Below are positions 27,201-35,566 of a stretch of DNA of 64,000 bases, piece by piece. The stretch is from Gemmobacter caeni (GTDB taxonomy: Bacteria; Pseudomonadota; Alphaproteobacteria; Rhodobacterales; Rhodobacteraceae): assembly GCF_003054195.1 (NCBI RefSeq), contig NZ_QBKP01000002.1, forward strand, positions 64,664-128,663, read 5' to 3'. The translations under genes and the position numbers were made by a program. The notes under the pieces were generated by a model that worked only from the letters and a program-made list of their open reading frames with translations, did not search any database and was not told where the DNA came from. Positions within the stretch are counted from its first letter, which is position 1. Every line of letters starts with the position of its first letter.

Positions 27201-27556
27201 CGCAGCCGGAGGGGGTTCCGCCGGGCCCCGGGATCACCGGGCCGGCGGTCCCGCCTGTCGACGGAGGGCCACGTCCCGCTCCGGGTCCGACCGATCCGAC
27301 CCCGCCCGCGCCCCGTCCGGACCCGCTGCCGCGCGCCTTCTACGGGCTGGTGGAGCTGTCCGCGGACCGGCCGGCCAGGGACATGACGCGGATCCTCGAG
27401 GGGATCATCGAGCAGATTACCAGTATTCCTGGCGGGACCGTCACCCTTCGGTTGGAGATCGACGGGGAGGCGCCGGACGGGTTCGACCGGAACAAGCAGC
27501 GGACCCTGCTGGAGAACGCGCAGGTGCTTCAGTTCAAGGAGAAGCGGCTCTCTTGA
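24218..27556 (+). CDS. DUF499 ATPase with N-terminal Swt1/HEPN-like domain
   Basis: The 1,112-aa protein starts at ATG 24218, 14 bp after the methyltransferase. Residues about 60-130 (AFKAVLGPTERAYVSEILEI then NRFAHDNPFSYDDTERALDT) look like the Swt1-type HEPN helical domain. Walker A FGGGKTHSML lies near 247 and a Walker B strand CLILIDEWVAYLRHL near 350, as in DUF499 proteins. The C-terminus after a Pro-rich linker (about 1000-1045) ends with an AFYGLVELSADRPARDMTRI segment typical of the family. DUF499 proteins occur beside DUF1156 methyltransferases in defence islands; the mechanism is unknown to me. Confidence 0.85.
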   Translation: MSKSNRQYIFDALELLPESLKPFVETRLSAAISGHWQGAVRDRVDSLRVTNGELDWDLPGLLKAMMSFWGDAFKAVLGPTERAYVSEILEIRNRFAHDNPFSYDDTERALDTVKRLLEAISAGEAAERVSGMRTAVLRRRIDEQRRNEERKAVPSAGIRTGTNGGLRPWRDVIRPHDDVASGKFQTAEFAADLSTVHSGKAGPEYRDPREFFSRTYLTAGLSELLVRGAERLSGKGGDPVVELQTNFGGGKTHSMLALYHMCGEIPASGLFGLDQLLSDAGVAVPEKVKRAVIVGTARSPVNPIETPDGLTIRTTWGDLAYQLGGRDGYALVAENDRTGISPGSELLSRLFAANAPCLILIDEWVAYLRHLYKADGLPAGSFDTNLSFVQALTEAVKVSPQTFLVASLPQSQIEVGGEGGEEALKRLRQTFTRVNATWSPATTEESYEIVRRRLFRNVEPDAFPHRDNVVRQFAKLYREDPDAFPTGCAEEDYRRKLEKAYPIHPELFEQLYHSWGSMERFQRTRGVLRLMAQLIHELWMSTDPSLMIMPGSVAVGAARVQPELLNYLPKEWAPIISGDVDGDASTPFRIDQATPSLGQVSATRRVARAVFMASAPLEGSQNQGVDTKRVILGVCQPHERPILFEDALRRLANQAKFLHSNMGGAWYSRSPSINRLASDRASVQEEALVVLEIDKLLGGYVRSLKDKGPFGSIQITPGGSADVPDEAEGVRLVVLGYAHPHNGKPGSSAFTEAKDVFLTRGKAPRVYRNTLVFLAADQTAAAGVNEAMRKKLAWESILADKDGLNLLQSDIALATRNLAEAERTLEARLREAWCYLITPIQDTPQDEVSWDATKVVSQDGILAQLGKKLVSTEGVFVEIGARRLHAALARFIWGDKPHLSLSDVWEYCNRFTYLPRLRDKEVLRGAVVKAVSEMIPGPFAFAEDVGEDGRYDGLLIDKGRSELVLIDSRSVIVKAELAAKQREDDDIFRNRPAPPQPEGVPPGPGITGPAVPPVDGGPRPAPGPTDPTPPAPRPDPLPRAFYGLVELSADRPARDMTRILEGIIEQITSIPGGTVTLRLEIDGEAPDGFDRNKQRTLLENAQVLQFKEKRLS

Positions 27557-27583
27557 GCCTTTGAAACAGACGTGGAACTCGGC

Positions 27584-30500
27584 ATGAACGACCAGCCCCG
27601 CCCCGCCCCCCTCACCGCCCTCCTCGAGGACGCGCGGCGCCGGCTCGTCGAGACCGGGACCCGCAACCGGCTCATCCACGTGAACCGGTCCGCCAAGCGC
27701 GCCAACGCGCTCGACATCGTGGGTGAGCGGAGCGCGGACGTGTTCGACCTCCTGCGCCTCCAGGGGAAGCGGATGCGCTTCCTCGCGCGCGACGAGGCGG
27801 AGGGGGGCGAGACGGATGAGGCGGGCACGGAGGAGCCGATGCTCGCCCTCGGCATGGACGAGGCGCCGGACGGGGCGGACCAGGCGGCCCGCTACCGGGA
27901 CCTCTACCTGGAGACCCGGCTCGGGCCGGAGGCGCTCCAGCGCCGCCTCCTGACGCTGCACACGGACGCGCGCACCGCGGAGGAGGAGCAGGGGGTCAAC
28001 ATCCTCTACCTCGCGCTGGGGTTCCTGCGCTGGTACGAGAGCGACAGCTCGCAGGTGCTGCGCGAGTCCCCCCTGATCCTCATGCCGGTCGAGCTGGTCC
28101 GCGACGACCGCCGCGCCACGTTCGATCTCCGGGCGCGCGACACGGAGATCGTGACCAACCTCCCCCTCCAGGAGCGGCTGAAGGCGGATTTCGGGTTCGA
28201 GCTGCCGGACGTCGCGGAGGACGAGAGCTTCACCCCGGACGCCTATTTCGCGGAGCTGGAGGACCGGGTGGCGGGCCGGCCCCGCTGGTCGGTCGACCGG
28301 GACGGGATGCAGCTCGGCTTCTTCTCCTTCACGAAGCTCCTGATGATGCGGGACCTGGAGACGGCGCAATGGCCGGAGGGGGCGTTCGAGGCGCACCCGG
28401 TCCTCAGCGGCCTGCTCGGGGACGGGTTCGACCGGGAGCCGCCCCTCTTCGGGCCGCAGGAGAAGCTCGACCCGCGCCTCCCCCCGGAGGCGCTCCTCCA
28501 TGTGGTCCCGGCGGACGCGTCCCAGACCCGGGTGATCGAGGAGGTGCGCGCGGGCCGGAACCTGGTCGTGCAGGGCCCGCCCGGGACCGGCAAGTCCCAG
28601 ACGATCGCGAACATCATCGCCGGGGCCGCCCATGACGGGAAGACGGTCCTCTTCGTGGCGGAGAAGATGGCCGCCCTCTCCGTCGTGCATGACCGGCTCC
28701 GCAAGGTCGGGCTCGGGGACCTCTGCCTCGAGATCCACTCCCGCTCCGCCAACAAGAAGGCGTTCCTGGACGAGCTCGCCCGCACCCTCGCCGCCGGCGC
28801 GGCCGCCCCGGACCTGCCCGGCGCCCCGGAGGCGCTGCGCGAGACCCGGGACCGGCTGAACCGGATCACCGCGCTCCTGCATGAGCGGGTCCCGGGCCGG
28901 GACTACACCCCGTTCCGGGTGATCGCGGAGATCGCCCGGCTGATCGGCCGGGAGGTCCCCCCGCCCCGGATCCCGACGACCGGGCTCGAGGCGCTCGATG
29001 ACGCGGCCCGTCAGGCGCTCCTGGACCGGGTCGCCGCGCTCGTGGAGCTGACCCGCGAGGCGGGCCCGCCCGCGCATCACCCGTTCTCCGGGGTGGGGGC
29101 GACCGGGCTTCAGCCGACCGACCTGCAACGGGTCGGGCCGGAGCTGGACGCGGCGATCGAGGCGGCCGCGAACCTGCGCGGGGTGACGGAGTTCATCGCG
29201 GACCTGGCCGGCCTGCCCGCCCCGGACACGATGCCGGAGACGAACCGGCTCCATGAGCTCCTCCGCGCGGCGGCGGAGCGGCCGGAGGAGGCGCGCGAGG
29301 CGACCCCCGCCCTCCTCGCCCGATCCGGGGAGCCGCGGCTCGCGGAGGCGCTCGCGGCCGGTACGGACTGGGCCGCGGCCCGGGCGGAGGCGGCCCGGAC
29401 CTTCACGGAGGCCGCCTTCGAGGCGGACCCGGCACCGTTGCGTGCCCGGCTCCTGCCCGGGGTCGGCTCCTTCTGGTCCCGCCTCTTCGGCGGGTACCGC
29501 GGCGCGAGCCGGGAGCTCGCGACCCTCCTGAACGGCCCCCTGCCCGCCGCCCCTGCGGACCGGCTCAAACTCGTAGATCAGCTGATCTCCGTCCGCCGCC
29601 GCCGCGCCGCCCTCTCCGAGGAGGAGGGGTACCTCAAGGAGGCGCTCGGGGCGATCTGGCGCGGGGAGCGGACCCCCTTCGCGCCTCTCCGGGCGCAGGC
29701 GTCCTGGCTGCGCCGGCTCACCGATCTCCGCCCCATCCCGGGCCTGGACCCGCTTGAACGGATATGCACGGCGGCGATGCGGACCGAGCTGCTCGGGCAG
29801 GCCCTCTTCGCGGCCGTCTCCGCGTTCGAGCCGGTCCTGACCCGGCTCGACATCCGGTGGCCGGACGGGGCGGAGACCCCCCTTGAGGATGTCAGCCACC
29901 GGCTCGGCCGGATGCGGGCCGAGCTCGACCGGTACGGGGAGTGGGCCCGCCTCGCGCATCTGACCGGATCGCTCCGCAGGGACGGGATGGGCCCGCTCCT
30001 CGACGCGATGGAGGCGGGGCGCCTTCCGCCGGACCGGGCGGTCGACGAGCTCCGCTACGCGATCGCGGAGGCCCGCTGGGCGGCGGCGCGGGCGGCCCTC
30101 CCCGACCTGGACCTGCTCGCCCATCAGGACCGGCACGCGCTCGTGGCCGCGTTCCGGGACCTGGAGCGGGCCCGGCTCGAGGAGACGCGCCGGCTCGTGC
30201 GCGCGAAACACCTCGCCCAGCTCCCGACCGGGGCGTCCGGCCAGATGGGGCTCCTGCGCGGGGAGATGGGGAAGAAGCGCCGGCATAAGCCGATCCGGCA
30301 GGTGATGCGGGCGGCCGGGCCGATGGTGCAGCGGATCAAGCCGGTGCTCCTGATGAGCCCGATCTCCATCGCGCAGTACCTGCCGCCCGGCTCGGCCACC
30401 TTCGACCTCCTCGTGATCGACGAGGCGAGCCAGGTCCGCCCCGAAGAGGCGCTCGGCGCGATCGCCCGCTGCCGGCAGATCGTCGTGGTGGGGGACCAGA

Positions 30501-32266
30501 AGCAGCTCCCGCCCACCAGCTTCTTCGACCGGCTCGCCGGGGCGGAGGAGACGGACGAGGAGGAGGAGGACGCCGAGCAGGTCCGCTCCGCGAAGGCGAC
30601 CGAGATGGAGAGCGTGCTGACCCTTTGCGAGGCGCGCGGGCTGAACCCGGCCATGCTGGAGTGGCACTACCGGTCCCGCGACCCGTCCCTGATCATGGTG
30701 AACAACGCGGAGTTCTACGACCACCGGCTCGTGCTGCCCCCCTCCCCGGTCCAGAACGACCCGGAGTTCGGGCTCGCCTTCCGCCGGGTCCCCGGGGTCT
30801 ACACGTCCCGCTCGCGCGGGACCGGCCGGCCCGGTACGAACCGGATCGAGGCGGAGGCGGTCGTTCAGGCGGTCGCCGAGCACGCCCGGACCCGGCCGGA
30901 CCTGTCCTTGGGGGTGGTCGCCTTCTCCAAGGCCCAGTCGGACATGCTGACGGAGGTGATGGAGCTCGCGCGGCGCCAGGACCCGACCCTCGACGCGTTC
31001 CTGCGGGAGGGGCGCGCGGAGGACGTGTTCGTCAAGAACATCGAGAACGTGCAGGGGGATGAGCGGGACGTGATCCTGATCTCGGTCGGCTACGGGCCGG
31101 CGGAGCCGGGCGGCCGGCTCGCCTCCATGTCCTTCGGCCCGGTCAACGGGGAGGGGGGCGAGCGGCGGCTCAACGTGCTCTTCTCGCGCGCCCGGACCCG
31201 CTGCCTCGTCTTCTGCTCCTTCGACCCGGGCGACATCGACCTGAGCCGGGTGACCCGGGACGGGCCGCGGGTCCTCAAGCGGTTCCTCGAGTTCGCCCGT
31301 TCCGGCCAGATGGCCCAGCCGGAGGTGACCGGGGAGCTGGCGGACAGCCCGCTCGAGTCCGACGTGGCGAAGGTGATCCGCCGCTTGGGCTACCCGTGTG
31401 ACCACCAGGTCGGCTCGGCCGGGTTCAAGATCGACCTCGGGGTGCGTCACCCGGACCGGCCCGGCCGCTACATCCTCGCGGTCGAGTGCGACGGGTCCGC
31501 CTACCACTCCGCCCTCTGGGCGCGCGAGCGGGACCGGCTGCGTCAGGACGTGCTCGAGGGGCTCGGCTGGCGGTTCCATCGGGTCTGGTCCACGGACTGG
31601 TTCCACCGGCGCGCAGCCGAGATCGACCGGCTCCGGGCCGCGCTCGAGGCGGCGCGGGACGCCGAAGGGCCCGCCTTCCCGGGCGCGAACCGGGACGGGC
31701 TCCTCGCGCCCGCCGAGCCGGTCGCGGCGGAGCCGGAGGCCGGGACGGTCCTGCCCCCGCCCCCGGAGCTGAGCGCGCCCGCTTACGCCGTCTCGACCTT
31801 CACCGTGAACGTGAGCTTCGAGCCGCATGAGGCGCCGCTCCCGCTTCTCGCGGACCTGGTGATCCGGATCGTCGAGGCGGAGGGGCCGATCCACCGGGAC
31901 CTGATCGCCCGGCGGGTGAGCGCCGCCTTCGGGAAGGCGCGGACCGGGGGCCGGATCCGGACCGCCTCGGACGCGGCGGTGGACCGGGCGGTGCGGATGG
32001 GCCGGGCCCTCCTCGACGGGGAGTTCGCGATGACCGCCGAGCAGCGGGACAACCCGCCGGTGCGGGACCGGTCCGGCCCGGAGGCGCCCGGGGCGGCCGG
32101 GCACCTCCCCCCCGTCGAGATCCGCGCGGCCGCCTCCATGGTGGTTGCGGAGAGCGGGGAGATGGCCCGCGAGGAGCTGCTCGTGGCGACAGCGCGGCTG
32201 CTCGGGTTCCTCCGGGTCGGGCCGGACCTGCGCGGGGTGATCGACGCGGCGCTCCCGGCCTCATGA
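27584..32266 (+). CDS. DUF4011 superfamily 1 helicase with C-terminal Vsr-like nuclease and DUF3320
   Basis: From ATG 27584 (GTG 27572 is an alternative) this gives 1,560 aa. The N-terminal GTRNRLIHVNRSAKRANAL block is DUF4011. SF1 helicase motifs follow: GPPGTGKSQTIANII near 331, VIDEASQVRPEEAL near 945, then GDQKQLPPTSFF and GDERDVILIS. Around 1255-1345 an MTES_1575/Vsr-type nuclease is seen (GFKIDLGVRHPD ... VECDGSAYHS), and about 1400-1460 matches DUF3320 (LVIRIVEAEGPIHRDLIARR). Large helicase-nucleases of this design are frequent in defence islands. It lies 27 bp after the DUF499 gene, so it may belong to the same transcript. Confidence 0.87.
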   Translation: MNDQPRPAPLTALLEDARRRLVETGTRNRLIHVNRSAKRANALDIVGERSADVFDLLRLQGKRMRFLARDEAEGGETDEAGTEEPMLALGMDEAPDGADQAARYRDLYLETRLGPEALQRRLLTLHTDARTAEEEQGVNILYLALGFLRWYESDSSQVLRESPLILMPVELVRDDRRATFDLRARDTEIVTNLPLQERLKADFGFELPDVAEDESFTPDAYFAELEDRVAGRPRWSVDRDGMQLGFFSFTKLLMMRDLETAQWPEGAFEAHPVLSGLLGDGFDREPPLFGPQEKLDPRLPPEALLHVVPADASQTRVIEEVRAGRNLVVQGPPGTGKSQTIANIIAGAAHDGKTVLFVAEKMAALSVVHDRLRKVGLGDLCLEIHSRSANKKAFLDELARTLAAGAAAPDLPGAPEALRETRDRLNRITALLHERVPGRDYTPFRVIAEIARLIGREVPPPRIPTTGLEALDDAARQALLDRVAALVELTREAGPPAHHPFSGVGATGLQPTDLQRVGPELDAAIEAAANLRGVTEFIADLAGLPAPDTMPETNRLHELLRAAAERPEEAREATPALLARSGEPRLAEALAAGTDWAAARAEAARTFTEAAFEADPAPLRARLLPGVGSFWSRLFGGYRGASRELATLLNGPLPAAPADRLKLVDQLISVRRRRAALSEEEGYLKEALGAIWRGERTPFAPLRAQASWLRRLTDLRPIPGLDPLERICTAAMRTELLGQALFAAVSAFEPVLTRLDIRWPDGAETPLEDVSHRLGRMRAELDRYGEWARLAHLTGSLRRDGMGPLLDAMEAGRLPPDRAVDELRYAIAEARWAAARAALPDLDLLAHQDRHALVAAFRDLERARLEETRRLVRAKHLAQLPTGASGQMGLLRGEMGKKRRHKPIRQVMRAAGPMVQRIKPVLLMSPISIAQYLPPGSATFDLLVIDEASQVRPEEALGAIARCRQIVVVGDQKQLPPTSFFDRLAGAEETDEEEEDAEQVRSAKATEMESVLTLCEARGLNPAMLEWHYRSRDPSLIMVNNAEFYDHRLVLPPSPVQNDPEFGLAFRRVPGVYTSRSRGTGRPGTNRIEAEAVVQAVAEHARTRPDLSLGVVAFSKAQSDMLTEVMELARRQDPTLDAFLREGRAEDVFVKNIENVQGDERDVILISVGYGPAEPGGRLASMSFGPVNGEGGERRLNVLFSRARTRCLVFCSFDPGDIDLSRVTRDGPRVLKRFLEFARSGQMAQPEVTGELADSPLESDVAKVIRRLGYPCDHQVGSAGFKIDLGVRHPDRPGRYILAVECDGSAYHSALWARERDRLRQDVLEGLGWRFHRVWSTDWFHRRAAEIDRLRAALEAARDAEGPAFPGANRDGLLAPAEPVAAEPEAGTVLPPPPELSAPAYAVSTFTVNVSFEPHEAPLPLLADLVIRIVEAEGPIHRDLIARRVSAAFGKARTGGRIRTASDAAVDRAVRMGRALLDGEFAMTAEQRDNPPVRDRSGPEAPGAAGHLPPVEIRAAASMVVAESGEMAREELLVATARLLGFLRVGPDLRGVIDAALPAS

Positions 32267-32285
32267 GCCGGGGGCCTTCCCCGGT

Positions 32286-32694
32286 CTATCCCTGCCGGAG
32301 CGCCTTCGCGGCGGCCATCAGCTCCGGACCGCGCGTGTCCCTGATGCGTCTCAGCACGGAGACGACCCGATCAAGCTCGGACCGGGACCGGATCGGGTTA
32401 TGATAGGCGTTCATGCAGACCCCCTCGAAGGACCCGATCCGGACGTTCAGCTCCCCGATCCGCTCCTCCATGGTCGCCCCCTTTGGGGCGAAGCGCTTGA
32501 GCGCCTCGTATCGGTCAAACGCCCGGAGATAGGCGTCGATCATGGCGGAGATGTTCTCCTTGGGTATCCGGAAGAGCTCCCCCCTGTAGCGCTGGTCCGG
32601 ACCCGCCAGGTAGAACTGAACGGTATAGCCTGACGCGTCCGCGATCAGCTTGCCGCCCCCCCCAGCCGATCTCCTCCTCGATCTTTACGGACAT
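32286..32694 (-). pseudogene. Small gene with a frameshift in a G8 tract
   Basis: The intact 3' frame (32286-32543, 85 aa) continues upstream in frame as KLIADASGYTVQFYLAG ... ENISAMIDAYL, but the natural start (ATG 32694, MSVKIEEEIGWGG) lies in another frame. The switch happens at eight consecutive G (plus-strand C8 at 32656-32663); seven would give one 136-aa protein. It is therefore a pseudogene, a phase-variable gene currently off, or a sequencing error. No family was recognised. The C-terminal part has the helix-rich ELDRVVSVLRRIRDTRG segment. Confidence 0.6.
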
Positions 32695-32838
32695 GAAGCT
32701 CTCACCGTGCCGGACACGGCCTCAGCCTACCGGGCGGGCGCGAGGCGGAACAAGACCTCTTTCGAATTTCTGGGCATCACTCGGCTCCGCTCTCGCGGGG
32801 AAACCCGCCCCCTCATTGAAAATGTATTTCTGCTCTTT

Positions 32839-32849
32839 TTTTCGCACAT
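32839..32849 (+). promoter_or_regulatory. TTTTTTCGCAC element before the glycosylase-like gene
   Basis: A further copy of the recurring word, ending 43 nt upstream of ATG 32892, the same spacing as at 5501/5556. A TATAGGAT sequence lies between it and the start. Confidence 0.35.
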
Positions 32850-32891
32850 CGGATCCCGTATAGGATGCTCATGCGAGAAAAGGGGATGACC

Positions 32892-33575
32892 ATGGTCAGC
32901 GAGGCGGCTTTCATCGAGATCCTGCGGGACATGCTGGACGGGGACCGGGCCCGGCTCACCGCGCAGTTCGAGGCGGGTGCCCGCCTGCGCGAGCGGGACG
33001 GCTGGGCCTGGGACGTGTTCGTCCAGTCCTACGCGACGAACGGCGGGGTCCGGGTCTGGAACGGGTTCCTGGCGGAGGGGGGCGCAGCGCTGGTCCGCTG
33101 GGACGCCCTGCTCGGGGAGGACCCGGCGAACGTGGAGGCGGCCGCCGTCCGGCTCGAGGCGCTCTCGCACCGGTTCCTCACGCCCCGCTGGGCGGACCGG
33201 ACCCGGCCCGCCCTCCTCACCACCTTCCGCCGCTTCCACGCGGTCGGCGGGCCGGACCGGATGGCCCGGACCTGGAACGGGTACGACCAGCCGGACACCC
33301 TGCTGCGCTGGCTCAAGACCTTCCCGATGATCGGGGACAAGTACGCGCGCAACATGTGCATGGACGTGTCGCACCCGCTGATCCTCGATCACATCGCGCT
33401 CGATCATCGGATCCACGCGCTGTGCGACCTGGTCGAGGGGGCCCCGCCCCGGATCCCGTACCGGCGCCGGGAGGGGTGGCTGCGCGGGGTCGCGGGCGCG
33501 CTCGGGATCAACGGGTGGTATCTCGACCGGCTCCTCTTCGGCCGCTTCGAGGAGATCAGGGCGGCGATCAGCTAA
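32892..33575 (+). CDS. HhH-GPD-like DNA glycosylase-type protein
   Basis: ATG 32892 follows AAAAGGGGATGACC. The 227-aa protein has a helix-hairpin-helix LKTFPMIGDKYARNM (residues about 141-155), followed by IALDHRI with Asp171. This is the order of the HhH motif and catalytic aspartate in HhH-GPD base-excision glycosylases; the following WYLDRLLFGRFEEI closes the domain. A fully canonical catalytic lysine position is less clear, so a non-enzymatic relative is possible. It would excise damaged or modified bases; in an element carrying a methyltransferase, PARP and DNA ligase, a repair role is plausible. Confidence 0.5.
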   Translation: MVSEAAFIEILRDMLDGDRARLTAQFEAGARLRERDGWAWDVFVQSYATNGGVRVWNGFLAEGGAALVRWDALLGEDPANVEAAAVRLEALSHRFLTPRWADRTRPALLTTFRRFHAVGGPDRMARTWNGYDQPDTLLRWLKTFPMIGDKYARNMCMDVSHPLILDHIALDHRIHALCDLVEGAPPRIPYRRREGWLRGVAGALGINGWYLDRLLFGRFEEIRAAIS

Positions 33576-33599
33576 GGCGGATCGGGGCTCTCTCGTAAT

Positions 33600-33648
33600 C
33601 GTTTTTCGCAAATCACCTTGCCGCAATCCGGCCGGTGTGCGAAAAACG
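33600..33648. promoter_or_regulatory. Inverted pair of CGTTTTTCGCA
   Basis: CGTTTTTCGCA at 33600-33610 is mirrored exactly by TGCGAAAAACG at 33638-33648, with a 27-bp spacer, between the glycosylase-like gene and the gene at 33678. The right arm ends 29 nt before the ATG. This is one of three perfect inverted pairs of the word in the window. Confidence 0.55.
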
Positions 33649-33677
33649 AAATATCCCCTTGAGTCGAGGTTCTCGCG

Positions 33678-34205
33678 ATGTCTGACGCCCGCTTCCCCCG
33701 TCTCCTGCCCGGCCGGCCCGGCACCTCCACGGAGGGGCGCGCCTTCATCGCCACCCTGAAGGAGGACGCGCGCAGCGCGATCCGGATCCGGGAGGCGTCC
33801 GGGGAGGCGCTCCGCGAGAAGGACGGGGCGCTCATCTGGGGGTTCCCGCCCGCCGTCACGCCCGCTGAGGTGGGGGCGCTCTGCGAGGCCTTGCGCGCAG
33901 AGCCCGCCCCAATCGGCGAGCCGGTCCTCGGCCCGGCCGCGGAGGGGTGGACCTTCGACATGAGCGAAGCCCCGAGAGGGGACGAAAAGGTGATCTCCGG
34001 ACGGGTTGCGGGCGCTCACGACTATGAGCGGCGGGTCCACGTCCGGCAGCGGATCATCGCGGCCGGGAACGGGGGCGTGGTCACCGTCTCCTACTGGGTC
34101 CCGGAGCAGGAGCGGTGGAACATGTTTACCAAGGCGGTCCCGCCGATGGCCTGGCGGCCCTACGTCGAGGGGGCGCCCCTGCCCCGGCACCCGCTGGCGG
34201 GATGA
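33678..34205 (+). CDS. Hypothetical protein, 175 aa
   Basis: The frame starts at ATG 33678 after GAGGTTCTCGCG. The product is a soluble alpha/beta protein with VHVRQRIIAAGNGGVVTVSYW near the C-terminus, followed by WRPYVEGAPLPRHPLAG. No family was recognised. It is single, with the inverted TTTTTCGCA pair upstream and an AT-rich palindrome downstream. Confidence 0.6.
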   Translation: MSDARFPRLLPGRPGTSTEGRAFIATLKEDARSAIRIREASGEALREKDGALIWGFPPAVTPAEVGALCEALRAEPAPIGEPVLGPAAEGWTFDMSEAPRGDEKVISGRVAGAHDYERRVHVRQRIIAAGNGGVVTVSYWVPEQERWNMFTKAVPPMAWRPYVEGAPLPRHPLAG

Positions 34206-34220
34206 CAAGGGACATCGCGG

Positions 34221-34250
34221 TTATAGACAAAAAATAATTTTGTTCTATAA
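34221..34250. promoter_or_regulatory. AT-rich palindrome upstream of nucleotidyltransferase gene
   Basis: TTATAGACAAAA (34221-34232) is mirrored by TTTTGTTCTATAA (34238-34250) with one extra base. It is 19 bp upstream of ATG 34269 and strikingly AT-rich against its surroundings, so it likely holds the promoter and an operator of the nucleotidyltransferase pair. Confidence 0.5.
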
Positions 34251-34268
34251 CGGGGCGTGGAGGTCCAC

Positions 34269-35384
34269 ATGAACAGACTGCCCGTATCCATCCAGACGCT
34301 TTACGCCGACCTCGTCGACAAGAGCTGGTCAGGGTCCTACCAGTCCCTGATCGAGTCGGGCGGGACCCCCTATAAGCAGACCATAAAGGGAACCGATTTT
34401 TGGTATCTCAAGGGGGGTATGGTGAACGGGTACCGTCGTAAGGACCGGTACCTCGGACCAGATGGTCCGGAGATCCGAAAGTGGATCACGGAACATGAGA
34501 ACCTTCGAGATGTCCGGAAAACGCGAATCGATATGGTGCGTTCCTTGCGAAACGCACGAATCCCCGCCCCTGATCCGGTATCGGGGAAGGTTTTGTCAAC
34601 GCTGTCCGAGGCGGGCGCGTTCCGCATGCGGGGCGTCGTGGTGGGCTCTGTGGCGTTCCAGACTTACGCGCCCATGTTGGGTGTTCGGTTTGAGGACGCC
34701 ACCGGACAAACCGGAGATCTTGATCTGGCACAGTTCCACTCGATCTCCTTGGCGGTGGATGACAGCTTGCAGGAGGATTTCCTTACCACACTCAAATCTG
34801 TCGATCCGCGCTTTGAGGCGAACCCTTCGCCGATAGACGGTCGACGAACACTGAAATACGCGATCCGGGTTGGTCGCGAGATCGAGTTCAGCGTTGACCT
34901 GCTCTGCCCGCTACGCGGACCGGAAAGGGAACGGGTGACTCCTTTGAAGGCTATGCGGGGTGACGCTCAGCTCCTTCGCTACCTGGACTTCCTGATCTAC
35001 CAGGAAACCAACGCAGTGTCCCTGTATGGCTTGGGGGTGCCTGTGAAGGTCCCCGCGCCGGAACGGTACGCCGTCCACAAGCTCATCGTGTCCCAAATGA
35101 GGATCGATACGGCGGACAGTCAGGCGAAGGCGCGGAAGGATCTGCGGCAGGCGTCCGCACTGCTGGAAGTCCTACTTGAAGACCGCATGTATGAGGTTCA
35201 GGAGGTGTGGAACGAGGCGTTAAGCCGTGGTCCGTCCTGGCAGAAGAAGCTTCTGCGGGGGGCCGGCGGCCTTCCCTCCCCTGTCAAAGAGGGGTTATTG
35301 CGGCTGACTGAAGTCCGCGTGATCGACCCCTTCAGGGACCCGGAAAAACCTGATCTCTCTGGAGACCCGGACAAGACGCGGTAG
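34269..35384 (+). CDS. NTP_transf_8-type nucleotidyltransferase
   Basis: ATG 34269 is preceded by GTGGAGG. The 371-aa protein has a long N-terminal helical region (residues 1-105), then RMRGVVVGSVAFQTYAPMLG and TGDLDLAQF, the GS...DxD pattern of the polymerase-beta fold as in PF12281. The C-terminus contains a helical RYAVHKLIVSQM segment. Codon use is less GC-extreme than in neighbours, suggesting recent transfer. The next gene encodes the small IWW-type partner commonly adjacent to this family. A toxin-antitoxin or defence-like pair is a reasonable inference, not proven. Confidence 0.75.
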   Translation: MNRLPVSIQTLYADLVDKSWSGSYQSLIESGGTPYKQTIKGTDFWYLKGGMVNGYRRKDRYLGPDGPEIRKWITEHENLRDVRKTRIDMVRSLRNARIPAPDPVSGKVLSTLSEAGAFRMRGVVVGSVAFQTYAPMLGVRFEDATGQTGDLDLAQFHSISLAVDDSLQEDFLTTLKSVDPRFEANPSPIDGRRTLKYAIRVGREIEFSVDLLCPLRGPERERVTPLKAMRGDAQLLRYLDFLIYQETNAVSLYGLGVPVKVPAPERYAVHKLIVSQMRIDTADSQAKARKDLRQASALLEVLLEDRMYEVQEVWNEALSRGPSWQKKLLRGAGGLPSPVKEGLLRLTEVRVIDPFRDPEKPDLSGDPDKTR

Positions 35385-35407
35385 CGTTTCCAACGAAAGG
35401 ATGCCTA

Positions 35408-35566
35408 TTGGATATAGACGGCCTCTCAGCGGATCAAGTCAACCTTCTGAAGCGTTTCGCTCGGCGCTACATCTGGTGGCAAACACCGGGGAGAGCCTGA
35501 GGTCCCCTGATCGGATCCTGCTTCAGATCATGGAGCTCGGGGAGTGGGAGGACTGTCTCGCCATGG
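35408..35566 (+). pseudogene. 5' part of the small partner gene, frameshifted and interrupted by the TnpB element
   Basis: From TTG 35408 the frame reads LDIDGLSADQVNLLKRFARR then YIWWQTPG, and after a one-base frame switch at GGGG (35488-35491) it continues as GESLRSPDRILLQIMELGEW to the insertion point. The RRYIWW...DRILLQIM pattern is typical of small proteins encoded beside PF12281 nucleotidyltransferases. The remaining 3' part lies beyond the element at 37574. Five G instead of four would keep one frame, so the gene is damaged twice, or the first lesion is a sequencing error. Confidence 0.7.

Noticed and set aside
17397-27556. Calling the operon DISARM
   Set aside because: Helicase and methyltransferase fit loosely, but DrmA, DrmB and DrmC are absent and DUF499 is not a DISARM component.
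27098-32104. 1,668-aa minus-strand frame opposite the DUF4011 gene
   Set aside because: Same antisense effect; no domain, no ribosome binding site, and the plus strand has full SF1 helicase and nuclease motifs.
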